17,767 nucleotides of DNA, from the NCBI GenBank assembly GCA_964472465.1, contig CAYYLW010000047.1, positions 1-17,767 on the forward strand, in the 5' to 3' direction. The position numbers were made by a program, and so were the translations under genes. Below are positions 7,543-14,989 of this stretch, piece after piece. The notes under the pieces are model-generated. The model ran no database searches and was not told the DNA's origin. It saw nothing but the letters and a program-made list of their open reading frames with translations. Positions within the stretch are counted from its first letter, which is position 1, and each line of letters opens with the position of its first letter. Source of the stretch: JAAYCI01 sp964472465. Its GTDB lineage: Bacteria; Bacillota; Clostridia; Oscillospirales; Ruminococcaceae.

Positions 7543-8394
7543 ATGGCAGATTTCGCGGTGTTTTATTTCAGCGGTACCGGGAACAGTTGGTGGGCGGCCC
7601 ACGGCTTGTGCCGGATGCTTCAGGAAAACGGAAAAACCGTGCGTTGCCGCAGCATTGAAGCGGGCGACGCCCTGGCCGCGGCCCGGCATACAGCAGGGTA
7701 TGGCCACTTGGTGTTGGTGTTCCCGGTGTATGGCTCGGCCCCGCCGGCGCCCATGCGAATTTTTTTGGCAGGCCTGCCGACAGGCGGGCACCGCCCGGTT
7801 TCGATATTGGCCACCCAGGCGCTGGCCTCTGGCGATACGGCCTACCGCACCGCCCTGGCCCTGCGCCCCAAAGGCTGGCGCGTGGCGTTTACCCGGCATC
7901 TGCGCATGCCCAACAACCTGCCCAACCAGCCTTTTTTCCAAGTGCGGAACGGGCGTGATATCCAGCCCCGGCTGCAAACTGCGGGCGCAGAACTGCAAGA
8001 ATTTGCCAAGGCCCTGTGTAAAGGCGGGTTTGCCCCCGCTGGGCGGGGCGTATGGGCCGGGGCCCTGGGCGGTTTGCAGCGTTTGTTTGAAAGGCCCATG
8101 CAGAAGTATTTTAATGGGGGCCTGCGTATAGAGAAAGCCCAATGCACAGCTTGTGGGTTGTGCGCTGCCCTTTGCCCGGCGGGGAATATCCGAATGGCAG
8201 AGGGAGGGCCGTATTTTATGGGGCACTGCGCGTTATGCCTGCGCTGCTACTGCCACTGCCCACACGGTGTGGTACAGTTAGGAAAAACAGGCCAGAAAGG
8301 CCCACGGCAGGCGCGGTACAAAGGGCCGCCGGGCTATTGTGCCAAAACCATCCTATTGATGAAAAAAACGGGGGAACAGCCATGTACAAAGTAG
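7543..8394 (+). CDS. EFR1-type flavodoxin-ferredoxin fusion protein
   Basis: The 283-aa product begins with a flavodoxin-like fold whose FMN-phosphate loop is FSGTGNSWWAA (9-19). It ends with two [4Fe-4S] ferredoxin motifs: C201-C204-C207-C211-P and C229-C232-C235-C239-P, plus an extra C237. This flavodoxin plus 2[4Fe-4S] layout is that of the EFR1 family, common in anaerobic Firmicutes, presumed to carry low-potential electrons; physiological partners are unknown. AAAGGAA just upstream supports the ATG at 7543. It lies between legI-like and legG-like genes and overlaps the latter by 13 bases, so it is very probably co-translated with the sugar pathway, which has no known step needing such a carrier. 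The fold call is firm; the role in this operon is not. Confidence 0.85.
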   Translation: MADFAVFYFSGTGNSWWAAHGLCRMLQENGKTVRCRSIEAGDALAAARHTAGYGHLVLVFPVYGSAPPAPMRIFLAGLPTGGHRPVSILATQALASGDTAYRTALALRPKGWRVAFTRHLRMPNNLPNQPFFQVRNGRDIQPRLQTAGAELQEFAKALCKGGFAPAGRGVWAGALGGLQRLFERPMQKYFNGGLRIEKAQCTACGLCAALCPAGNIRMAEGGPYFMGHCALCLRCYCHCPHGVVQLGKTGQKGPRQARYKGPPGYCAKTILLMKKTGEQPCTK

Positions 8395-9557
8395 CCGTGG
8401 TAACCGGTACGCGGGCAGAATACGGGCTTTTGCGCCCGGTGCTGGAAAAAATGCGGGAAGATAGCGGGCTAGACGTGCGCCTGCTGGTGACGGGCAGCCA
8501 CCTGAGCGAGGCGTTTGGTTACACGGTGCGGGAGATTGAAGAGGACGGTTTTGCCATTGCGGCGAAGCTGGACATTCTTTCCCCTGCGGTGCCGCCGGGC
8601 CGCGCGGGTACCGCGCAGCGCAGCGCCTTGGCGCTGCAAGGCTTCCTGGGCCTGTTGGCCCAGGAAGCCCCGGCGGCTGTGTTGCTGCTGGGGGACCGCT
8701 ACGAGATTTTGGCGGCGGCCCTGGCGGCGGGCTTTTTGGGCATCCCCGTGGCACACATCAGCGGTGGGGACGTCACCTGCGGGGCCGACGACGATTGGTA
8801 CCGCCACTGTGTTTCCAAAATTGCCAAGTTGCATTTCCCCTCCTGTGAAAAATACCGCCAGCGCCTTTTACGCATGGGCGAAAGCCCCGAAATGGTGTAC
8901 AATGTAGGGGGGCTGGGGGATGAAAACATCCGTGGGCTGTTCCTGCCGGACCGCCGTACCCTGGCCACCAGCCTGGGCATCCCCGAAAAAGGCCCCCTGG
9001 CGCTGGTTACCTACCACCCCGAAACCGCCACGGGCCGCAGTTTGCAAAGCCAGGCCGAGGCCTTACTGGGGGCGGTGCGCCGCAACCCTGGGCTGTTCTA
9101 CCTGTTCACCGGGGCCAACGCCGACGCAGGCGGGGCCGAACTGAACGACCTATACGCCGATTTTTGCACAAAGCAGCCCAACTGCGCGCTGCTTCATTCC
9201 CTGGGGGTGCTACGCTACCTGGGGGCCATGAAGGAGGCCGTACTGGTGCTGGGGAACTCTTCGTCCGGGGTGGTGGAAACACCCAGCCTGGGGGTGCCCA
9301 CTGTGAACATCGGCTGCCGGCAAAAGGGGCGGATGATTTGTGAAAATGTGCTGTGCTGCGGTGTTTCTGAAGAGGAGATAGACGCGGCAATGAAAGAGGC
9401 GTTACGCCCTGCCTTCCGCGAAAAGGCCAAAAAAACACAAAGCCCCTACCGGGGCGGAGACACCAGCGGCACGATTGTGCGCATATTGAAAGAACGCCTG
9501 GCCGATGGCAGCCTGCAAGGGCCAAAACTATTCTATGACGGAGGGTGCGACGCGTGA
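8382..9557 (+). CDS. legG: NeuC/LegG-family hydrolysing NDP-N-acetylhexosamine 2-epimerase
   Basis: The 391-aa product has the two Rossmann domains of the WecB/NeuC superfamily. It opens with VVTGTRAEYGLL (7-18), then GDRYE (104-108), HISGGDVT (125-132), YRHCVSKIAKLHF (140-152), YHPET (211-215), GNSSSG (291-296) and GCRQKGR (311-317). These enzymes remove the NDP group and invert C2. In legionaminic acid synthesis the product is 2,4-diacetamido-2,4,6-trideoxymannose, the substrate of LegI. Where most relatives have GGE, this one has GGD (D130), a conservative change near the active site. ATG 8382 overlaps the previous gene by 13 bases, with a GGGGGAA-type ribosome site inside it. The in-frame extension back to 8142 is within the neighbour and is rejected. 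NeuC acting on UDP-GlcNAc is the alternative, less likely beside LegC and PtmE homologues. Confidence 0.85.
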   Translation: MYKVAVVTGTRAEYGLLRPVLEKMREDSGLDVRLLVTGSHLSEAFGYTVREIEEDGFAIAAKLDILSPAVPPGRAGTAQRSALALQGFLGLLAQEAPAAVLLLGDRYEILAAALAAGFLGIPVAHISGGDVTCGADDDWYRHCVSKIAKLHFPSCEKYRQRLLRMGESPEMVYNVGGLGDENIRGLFLPDRRTLATSLGIPEKGPLALVTYHPETATGRSLQSQAEALLGAVRRNPGLFYLFTGANADAGGAELNDLYADFCTKQPNCALLHSLGVLRYLGAMKEAVLVLGNSSSGVVETPSLGVPTVNIGCRQKGRMICENVLCCGVSEEEIDAAMKEALRPAFREKAKKTQSPYRGGDTSGTIVRILKERLADGSLQGPKLFYDGGCDA

Positions 9558-10555
9558 AAAACTTGATTGTGGGCCTGGGCAGCATGGGCAAACGCCGTGC
9601 CAGGCTGATTGCCAGCTTGGGGGCGGCCTACGGTGTGTTTGGGGTAGATTCCAGCCCAGCCCGCCGCAGCGAGGCCGAAGAACAGGGCATCACTTGCTTT
9701 GCCAGCCTGCCCGAGGCCCTGGCAGCCGGGCGCTACGACGCGGCTTTTGTGTGCACCGCCCCCCTCACCCATTCTCTTTTGATAGACAGCCTGCTGGACG
9801 ACGGCCTGCCGGTGTTCACCGAGCTGAACTTGGTGCCGGACGGTTACGAGGAACTGATGCAGAAAGCGGCCGAACGGAACCTGGGGCTGTTTCTTTCCAG
9901 CACCATGCTGTACCGCGCCGAAACGCGCTGGCTGGCCGCCGAGGTGGCCGCCTTCGAAAAACCGGTGAACTATATCTACCACATCGGCCAATACCTGCCG
10001 GATTGGCACCCCTGGGAGAGTTACAAAGACTTTTTTGTGGGCGACAAACGCACCGGCGGCGTGCGGGAGATTCTGGGCATCGAGCTGCCCTGGCTGCTCT
10101 CGGCGTTTGGCCCGGTGTGCGGGGTCTCGGCCCAGAAGGACAACATCTCCTCGCTGGAACTGCCCTACCCAGATTCCTGCTTTGTCACCCTGCGGCACCA
10201 AAACGGGGCCAAGGGCTTTTTGGCGGCGGACGTGGTGTCTCCAAAACCTGTGCGGAACTTTGAGGTGTATGGCGAGGGGCTGCATCTGTTTTGGGAGGGT
10301 AGCCCGGGCTCTTTGGCGCGCTGGAACGGGGAGACGCGGGAAAAAGAGCCCGTGGATGCCTACTGCGGCGAAGTGCAGCAAGACGAGCGGTACAGCGATA
10401 ATATTGTGGAAAACGCCTACTTGGAAGAAATTTTGAATTTTTACGAGGTGATTGCGGGAAAAGCGCAGCCCCGGTGGAGTTTTGCGCAAGACCTGGCGGC
10501 CCTGCGTCTAATTGATACAATAGAAACGATGGAGGAGGGCCTAGCCGTTTTGTAG
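9554..10555 (+). CDS. Gfo/Idh/MocA-family protein with degenerate catalytic motifs
   Basis: The start is taken as GTG 9554, 9 bases after GGAGG (9540-9544), with a GTGA overlap of the previous stop; GTG 9545 is less likely. The 333-aa product has an N-terminal NAD(P)-binding Rossmann fold (LIVGLGSMGKRR, 4-15) and the usual alpha/beta C-terminal domain. Family members normally carry an E-K-P motif and a downstream D-x-x-x-H. Here the first place reads TELNL (E90-L91-N92) and the second GGVREILGIE (168-177), so the catalytic lysine, aspartate and histidine are all replaced while the fold and length are kept. It may be a non-redox or altered-chemistry member. Gfo/Idh proteins accompany PtmE in nonulosonic acid clusters such as that of Campylobacter (PtmF), but I cannot assign a reaction. 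Confidence 0.75.
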   Translation: MKNLIVGLGSMGKRRARLIASLGAAYGVFGVDSSPARRSEAEEQGITCFASLPEALAAGRYDAAFVCTAPLTHSLLIDSLLDDGLPVFTELNLVPDGYEELMQKAAERNLGLFLSSTMLYRAETRWLAAEVAAFEKPVNYIYHIGQYLPDWHPWESYKDFFVGDKRTGGVREILGIELPWLLSAFGPVCGVSAQKDNISSLELPYPDSCFVTLRHQNGAKGFLAADVVSPKPVRNFEVYGEGLHLFWEGSPGSLARWNGETREKEPVDAYCGEVQQDERYSDNIVENAYLEEILNFYEVIAGKAQPRWSFAQDLAALRLIDTIETMEEGLAVL

Positions 10556-10612
10556 CCCTGCCTCGTTTGCATGAACCCCGGGCGAAAGCGCCGCGAAGGA
10601 AAGGACAAGGGA

Positions 10613-11557
10613 ATGAAGGTTTTGTTTACGGGCCTTGGAAGCATTGGCAGGCGGCACCTGCGGAATTTGCACCAAATTTGTGCCGAGCAGGGCGTGGAGA
10701 TTGAGGTGTGTGCCCTGCGTGCCACAGAAAATGCCCTGCCGGAGGATATCCAGCCCTTGGTGCAGCGGGAGACACGGGCTTTAAAAGAGGAGGAGTGCTT
10801 CGACCTCGCCTTCATCACCGGGCCCACCCACTTGCACGAGGAAGTGATTGCCAGCCTGAAAGGCAGGGTGGGGGCCTTCTTCATAGAAAAACCTATTTTC
10901 TCAAGAAATGACGTGGATTTGGGCGCGCTGGGCCTTACGGCCGAGCAAAAGGCCTATGTGGCCGCACCTATGCGGTGGACGGGTACCTACCAGGCTTTGC
11001 GCCAGCAGCTTAACGCCGTGGCGCCCTATTCCGTGCGTTGCATTTGCAGCAGCTACCTGCCCGGCTGGCGCCCAGACACCGATTACCGCAAGGTGTATTC
11101 CGCCCGGCGGGAGATGGGCGGCGGCGTGGCGCTGGATTTGATTCATGAGTGGGACTATTTGGTGGATTTGTTTGGCATGCCGGACATCAGCTACTGCATC
11201 AAGGGGCATGTGTCGGCCCTGGACATCAACTCCGACGATTTGGCCATTTATATCGCACGGTACTCGCGTTTCACCACAGAGTTGCACCTGGATTATTTTG
11301 GCCGCCAGGAAAGGCGCAGCCTGGAGGTGTTCTGTGAGGAGGGCACCATCATCGCCGATTTTATTGAGGGCAGCATCAGCAGCCCTACGGCGCAGATTGT
11401 CTCGTACAAAGAACCCCCCAACGCGCGGTATTTGCGGGAGATGGCCTACTTCCTCTCCTACGCGCGGGGGGCCGAGGATGTGAATGAAAACAGCCCCCAG
11501 CGGGCGGTGCAGGTACTAAAAATAGCACAGGGGGATCCGGTATGGCGGGCAAACTGA
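10613..11557 (+). CDS. Gfo/Idh/MocA-family oxidoreductase
   Basis: ATG 10613 is chosen because it opens directly on MKVLFTGLGSIGRRH, the Rossmann dinucleotide loop, with an AAGGA-type ribosome site just before; the in-frame ATG at 10571 adds 14 charged residues. The 314-aa product keeps the family's catalytic features: IEKP (E92-K93-P94) and GGGVALDLIHEWDY (169-182). The latter has D175 and H178 in the DL-x-HE-x-DY form common among sugar-locus members. It should be an NAD(P)-dependent sugar or sugar-nucleotide dehydrogenase in the cytoplasm. Only general similarity links it to the degenerate protein encoded just upstream; the two could form a heteromer or act in sequence. It overlaps the cytidylyltransferase gene by 16 bases, which ties it to nonulosonic acid production. 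The substrate is not deducible. Confidence 0.8.
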   Translation: MKVLFTGLGSIGRRHLRNLHQICAEQGVEIEVCALRATENALPEDIQPLVQRETRALKEEECFDLAFITGPTHLHEEVIASLKGRVGAFFIEKPIFSRNDVDLGALGLTAEQKAYVAAPMRWTGTYQALRQQLNAVAPYSVRCICSSYLPGWRPDTDYRKVYSARREMGGGVALDLIHEWDYLVDLFGMPDISYCIKGHVSALDINSDDLAIYIARYSRFTTELHLDYFGRQERRSLEVFCEEGTIIADFIEGSISSPTAQIVSYKEPPNARYLREMAYFLSYARGAEDVNENSPQRAVQVLKIAQGDPVWRAN

Positions 11558-12303
11558 TCATCAGCATCTGTGGCAGGGCGGGAAGTAAGGGGTTTAAAAA
11601 CAAAAACCTCAAAACCTTTTGCGGCAAGCCGCTGGTGCACTATTCCCTCTCGGCGGCGGCGCTGTTTTTGCAACGCCACCCAGAGGTACAGGCCGATATT
11701 GTGCTGAACACGGACAGCGGCCTTTTGCGGGAACTGGTGCTGGGCAGCTACCCGGAGGTGGTGGCCCTTGCCCGCCCGGCGGAACTGTGTGGGGACACCG
11801 TGCCCAAAATGGCCGTATTTCAGCACAGCCTGCGGGAGATGGAAAAACGCCGGGGGGAACCATACGATAGGCTGATTGATTTGGACATCACCAGCCCCCT
11901 GCGCACCGCGCAAGACATAGCCGCCGCCTTGGCCCACGCCGAGGAAAACCCGCGGCTGGATGTGGTGATGAGCGCCGTGAAAAGCCGCCGCAGCCCCTAC
12001 ATGAACATGGCCCAGCGCGAGGGCGGCGAGGTGCGGCAGGTGGTGCAAACCCGTTTTACCGCCCGCCAGCAAACCCCCCAATGCTATGATTTGAATGCGT
12101 CGATTTATGTGTTCAAGCGGGCGTTTTTGCTGGAAAGCGAGAGTGGCTTTTTGTGGGACGGCCACTGCGATATTGTGGAGATGCTGGACACCGCTGTTTT
12201 GGACATTGACAGCGAAGAGGATTTTGAGATGATGGAAGTGATGGCACGGTACCTGTATGCCCAGCGCCCGGAATTTGCCGAGGTGCGAGAAAATATCCGC
12301 TAA
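11542..12303 (+). CDS. legF: LegF/NeuA-type CMP-nonulosonate cytidylyltransferase
   Basis: The 253-aa product activates the nine-carbon sugar acid with CTP, giving the CMP donor used by glycosyltransferases. It shows the CMP-sialate synthetase nucleotide loop as ICGRAGSKGFKNKN (9-22), followed by GKPL. The metal and sugar side has LIDLDITSPLR (111-121), and a later acidic motif DIDSEEDF is at 221-228. The common form of the first motif is ICARGGSKG, so C-G-R-A is a small variation. Length is normal for the short bacterial class without an extra C-terminal domain. The ATG at 11542 follows AGGGGGA and lies inside the end of the preceding gene. It is the last dedicated sugar-acid gene in the run. 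LegF (also called PtmB) is favoured by context; NeuA specificity is possible. Confidence 0.85.
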   Translation: MAGKLIISICGRAGSKGFKNKNLKTFCGKPLVHYSLSAAALFLQRHPEVQADIVLNTDSGLLRELVLGSYPEVVALARPAELCGDTVPKMAVFQHSLREMEKRRGEPYDRLIDLDITSPLRTAQDIAAALAHAEENPRLDVVMSAVKSRRSPYMNMAQREGGEVRQVVQTRFTARQQTPQCYDLNASIYVFKRAFLLESESGFLWDGHCDIVEMLDTAVLDIDSEEDFEMMEVMARYLYAQRPEFAEVRENIR

Positions 12304-12351
12304 AGTATCCGCAGCCGAAGAACGTACGGCGTGGAAAAGGGGGAGAGCAAC

Positions 12352-13329
12352 ATGGCCCGTTTTGATATTGTGAGCCTGGGGGAGAGCCTGCTGGATTTTG
12401 TGGCCCAAAAGGGCAAGGACCCCGCGAAGCTGGAGATGGTGGGCAACGCCGGGGGCGCGCCCGCCAACGTGATGGCCGCCGCCGCGCGCCTGGGGCGTAA
12501 AACGGCCTATATCAGCCGTGTGGGGGCCGATCCTTTTGGGGAATTTTTCCTGGCCCGGATGGAGGACGCCGGTGTGGATGTATCGGGGGTGGTGAAGGGC
12601 CCCGAGCCCACCACCCTGGCCATGGTGGCCCTGGATAAACAGGGGGACCGTTCCTTCCGCTTTTACCGCACCGGTACCGCCGACGTGATGCTGAGCGAGC
12701 ACGAGGTGGACATGGACTTGGTTGCCGGCGCGCGGGTGTTCCATTTTGGCACCCTCTCCATGGTGGCCGAGCCGGTGCGTGCGGCCACGCGCGCCGCGGC
12801 CCAAAAAGCCGCCGAGGCCGAAGTGGCCCTGTCTTTTGACCCAAACTATCGCCCTGGGTTGTGGCCGGATGAAAAGCAGGCCCTAGCCGCGATGGAAGAG
12901 GGCGTTCACCTGGCGGATTATGTGAAGGTGAGCGAGGAGGAGGCCCTGATGTTGACCGGGGAGAAAGACCCCGAAAAGGCCGCCTTGCAGTTGATGACGG
13001 AATATAACCTGGAGTTTGTGGCCGTTACCCTGGGCCCGCGTGGCTGTGTGGGCCTTTCGCCCAAGGCCCGGGTTACCATGCCTGCCTATGATTTGCCCAC
13101 CGTGGATACCACCGGCGCGGGCGATGCGTTTTGGGGGGCGGCCTTGCACCGGCTGCTGGCCCACCGCGGCAGTGGGGCACTGGACGAAAAAAGCATGACG
13201 GAGCTGCTGAAATATGCCAGCGCGGCAGGCTCTTTGGTCACCACCCGCTATGGCGCGGTGCCCGCTTTGGCAAACGATGAAGAGATACGGCGCTGCATGG
13301 AAAAAGAAGCCTTCCTGCTGGTGGACTGA
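12352..13329 (+). CDS. PfkB-family sugar kinase, probably fructokinase
   Basis: I chose ATG 12352, preceded by AAGGGGGAG, over GTG 12331. The 325-aa product is a ribokinase/PfkB-fold kinase. The N-terminal glycine signature is GNAGGAPANV (31-40), and FRFYRTGTADVML matches the fructokinase style of substrate loop. The C-terminal signature DTTGAGDAF (252-260) holds the catalytic base D258 and the anion hole. It would phosphorylate a ketose, most likely fructose to fructose-6-phosphate, with ATP in the cytoplasm. Other PfkB substrates (2-keto-3-deoxygluconate, for example) cannot be excluded. It starts 48 bases after the cytidylyltransferase gene with no terminator seen, so it may be read through from the nonulosonic acid genes. 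Its product could feed hexosamine synthesis, but that link is speculative. Confidence 0.8.
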   Translation: MARFDIVSLGESLLDFVAQKGKDPAKLEMVGNAGGAPANVMAAAARLGRKTAYISRVGADPFGEFFLARMEDAGVDVSGVVKGPEPTTLAMVALDKQGDRSFRFYRTGTADVMLSEHEVDMDLVAGARVFHFGTLSMVAEPVRAATRAAAQKAAEAEVALSFDPNYRPGLWPDEKQALAAMEEGVHLADYVKVSEEEALMLTGEKDPEKAALQLMTEYNLEFVAVTLGPRGCVGLSPKARVTMPAYDLPTVDTTGAGDAFWGAALHRLLAHRGSGALDEKSMTELLKYASAAGSLVTTRYGAVPALANDEEIRRCMEKEAFLLVD

Positions 13330-14471
13330 TGGAGGAAGCCCGCGGGAAGCCCCCGGAAGAGTTCGGCCTCTATTTCCACATCCCCTACTGCCCCTCCCGC
13401 TGCCGTTACTGCGATTTCCATTCAGAGGGGGGCGCGGCGGCGGTGCCGGAGGAATATGTGCAGGCGCTGCTGGCGGCGCTGGCGCGCTTTGGCCCCAAAG
13501 GGGAGGGGGAGGAAACGCGGCGGCCCGCCACCGTCTATTTTGGCGGGGGCACCCCGGGGCTGTTGGCGCCGGGGCAACTGGCAAGCCTGCTAAAGGCCGC
13601 CCGGCCTTTGCCCGGCGCGGAAATAACACTGGAAATGAACCCAGAGGGGGCCACCGGCCCAAAACTGGAAGCCTACCAAAAGGCCGGGGTGAACCGGCTG
13701 AGTTTTGGGGTGCAAACCGCGCGGGATTCCTCCCTGTTGCGCCTGGGGCGGCGGCACACAGCCGCCGGGGCCAAAGCGGCCCTGCGCCTGGCGGGGCAGG
13801 CGGGCTTCCAAAACCTCTCGGGGGATATCATGCTGGCCCTGCCCGGCTATAGCCGGGCCGAGTTTGACGAGAGCCTGGAGTTACTGCAAGAAGGCGGCGT
13901 TTCTCATATTTCGGCCTATCTTTTAAAAATAGAGCCCGGCACCCCTTTTGGCAGGCAGCCCCCCCAGGGCCTACCCGGGGAGGACGAAGCCGCCGATTTT
14001 TACCTCTATGCCGTGCAGCGGCTGGCGCGGGCGGGCTATGCGCAGTACGAGATATCCAATTTTGCCCGCCCCGGTTTTGAGAGCCGCCACAACCTGCTGT
14101 ATTGGGATTGCCGGGACTACCTGGGCCTGGGCGCGGCGGCGCACTCCTGCCTTGGGGGGCGGCGGCTGGCCTTTGCCGCCAACACCCTCGCCTTTATACA
14201 GGGAGCGCTGCCCCTGCAAGAAGAGGGGCGGCTGGACGCCGAAGACTACTTGATGCTGCGGCTGCGGCTGGCGGCGGGCCTTGAGGAAGAAGCGCTGGCC
14301 CGGCGGTTTGGCAGGCGGCTTAGCCCGGGGCAAACGGCGGCGTTCCGCCTGTATGAAAAGGCAGGCCTGGCAAAGCGGGTTTCCGGTGGCTGGGCGCTTA
14401 CGCCCGCAGGCATGCTGGTGCAAAACAGCCTGTTGGCCGAAGTGCTGGCCGCGGGCGAAAAAGACGGATAG
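13329..14471 (+). CDS. hemW: HemW-like radical SAM protein (haem chaperone, HemN-related)
   Basis: The 380-aa product has the radical-SAM cluster motif HIPYC-PSR-C-RY-C (C21, C25, C28), the CX3CX2C spacing of HemW/HemN. It is followed by CDFHS, YFGGGTPGLL, LEMNPEG, RLSFGVQ, NLSGDIMLALPG, SAYLLKIEPGTPF and YEISNFARPG, all in the usual HemW order, and has a normal length. HemW binds haem and is thought to deliver it to membrane enzymes; older annotations call it oxygen-independent coproporphyrinogen III oxidase. The ATG at 13329 shares a base with the kinase stop (TGATG). No good Shine-Dalgarno precedes it, so translation probably depends on coupling to the kinase gene. I see no functional connection with the glycan genes. 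Confidence 0.88.
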   Translation: MEEARGKPPEEFGLYFHIPYCPSRCRYCDFHSEGGAAAVPEEYVQALLAALARFGPKGEGEETRRPATVYFGGGTPGLLAPGQLASLLKAARPLPGAEITLEMNPEGATGPKLEAYQKAGVNRLSFGVQTARDSSLLRLGRRHTAAGAKAALRLAGQAGFQNLSGDIMLALPGYSRAEFDESLELLQEGGVSHISAYLLKIEPGTPFGRQPPQGLPGEDEAADFYLYAVQRLARAGYAQYEISNFARPGFESRHNLLYWDCRDYLGLGAAAHSCLGGRRLAFAANTLAFIQGALPLQEEGRLDAEDYLMLRLRLAAGLEEEALARRFGRRLSPGQTAAFRLYEKAGLAKRVSGGWALTPAGMLVQNSLLAEVLAAGEKDG

Positions 14472-14472
14472 A

Positions 14473-14492
14473 GAGCGGCCTTTAGGCGGCTC
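14473..14492 (+). repeat. Short imperfect inverted repeat after hemW
   Basis: GAGCGGCC and GGCGGCTC flank a TTTA loop and pair in 7 of 8 positions. No T-run follows, so it is not a standard intrinsic terminator. It lies just before the ribosome-binding site of the flavodoxin gene and could be an RNA-stability hairpin. Confidence 0.3.
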
Positions 14493-14521
14493 ATTTACGC
14501 AGTAGAACGGGAGGTTTGATG

Positions 14522-14968
14522 ATGGCGGACACACAGATACTCTATTACAGCTACACCGGCCACACCCGCGCCTTGGCGGAGCAACTTGCCAAAGCGTGCG
14601 GCGCGGCCCTGTACCAGGTGGAGGACGCCGCCCCGGTGGGCAAGCTGGGGGCCTATGTGGTGGGCTGTTTTCACGCCATGCGGCTCAAACCCGGCAAAAT
14701 AAAACCCATCACGGCAGACCTAAAAAGCCCGGACACCTTTATTTTGATGGCCCCCATTTGGAACGGGCACCCAGCGCCCCCGTTCTACAATATGGTGGAG
14801 GCCCTGCCCGCTGGCAAAAAGGCCGAGGTGTGGGTGTGCAGCGCCAGCGGCGGCAGCAGAGCCAAGGAAAAGGTGCAAAAGTTGCTGGCGGAAAAAGGCT
14901 GCGAGATGCTGTGCTACCGGGATATTGGGCCGGACTTTTCCCTGGCGGAAGAGGGCCCAAAGGAATAA
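14522..14968 (+). CDS. Small flavodoxin-like protein
   Basis: Three starts lie in a row: TTG 14516, ATG 14519 and ATG 14522. GGGAGG (14509-14514) is 7 bases from ATG 14522, so I prefer that one. The 148-aa product begins with ILYYSYTGHTRALAEQL, where YSYTGHT is an FMN-phosphate-binding loop of the flavodoxin type. APIWNGHPAPPFYNMVE and SASGGSR lie where the second and third flavin loops are expected. Length is that of a free-standing short-chain flavodoxin. It would be a cytoplasmic one- or two-electron carrier. It follows hemW by 50 bases in the same direction, and it is the second flavodoxin fold in the window after the EFR1 protein; the two are not close in sequence. Its partner is unknown. 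Confidence 0.75.
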   Translation: MADTQILYYSYTGHTRALAEQLAKACGAALYQVEDAAPVGKLGAYVVGCFHAMRLKPGKIKPITADLKSPDTFILMAPIWNGHPAPPFYNMVEALPAGKKAEVWVCSASGGSRAKEKVQKLLAEKGCEMLCYRDIGPDFSLAEEGPKE

Positions 14969-14989
14969 AGGCGCAGGGCACCGGCTTTC

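Noticed and set aside
6982..8226. 414-codon open frame on the minus strand
   Set aside because: It is opposite the NeuB/LegI and EFR1 genes, with no motif and low-complexity shadow composition.
8142..8381. N-terminal extension of the epimerase gene to 8142
   Set aside because: The extension lies inside the ferredoxin part of the EFR1 gene, and the family's N-terminal motif starts right at ATG 8382.
11458..12804. 448-codon open frame on the minus strand
   Set aside because: It is antisense to the cytidylyltransferase and kinase genes, which have clear family motifs; its composition is that of a shadow frame.
14473..14492. Intrinsic terminator after hemW
   Set aside because: The stem has an internal mismatch and no T-run follows.
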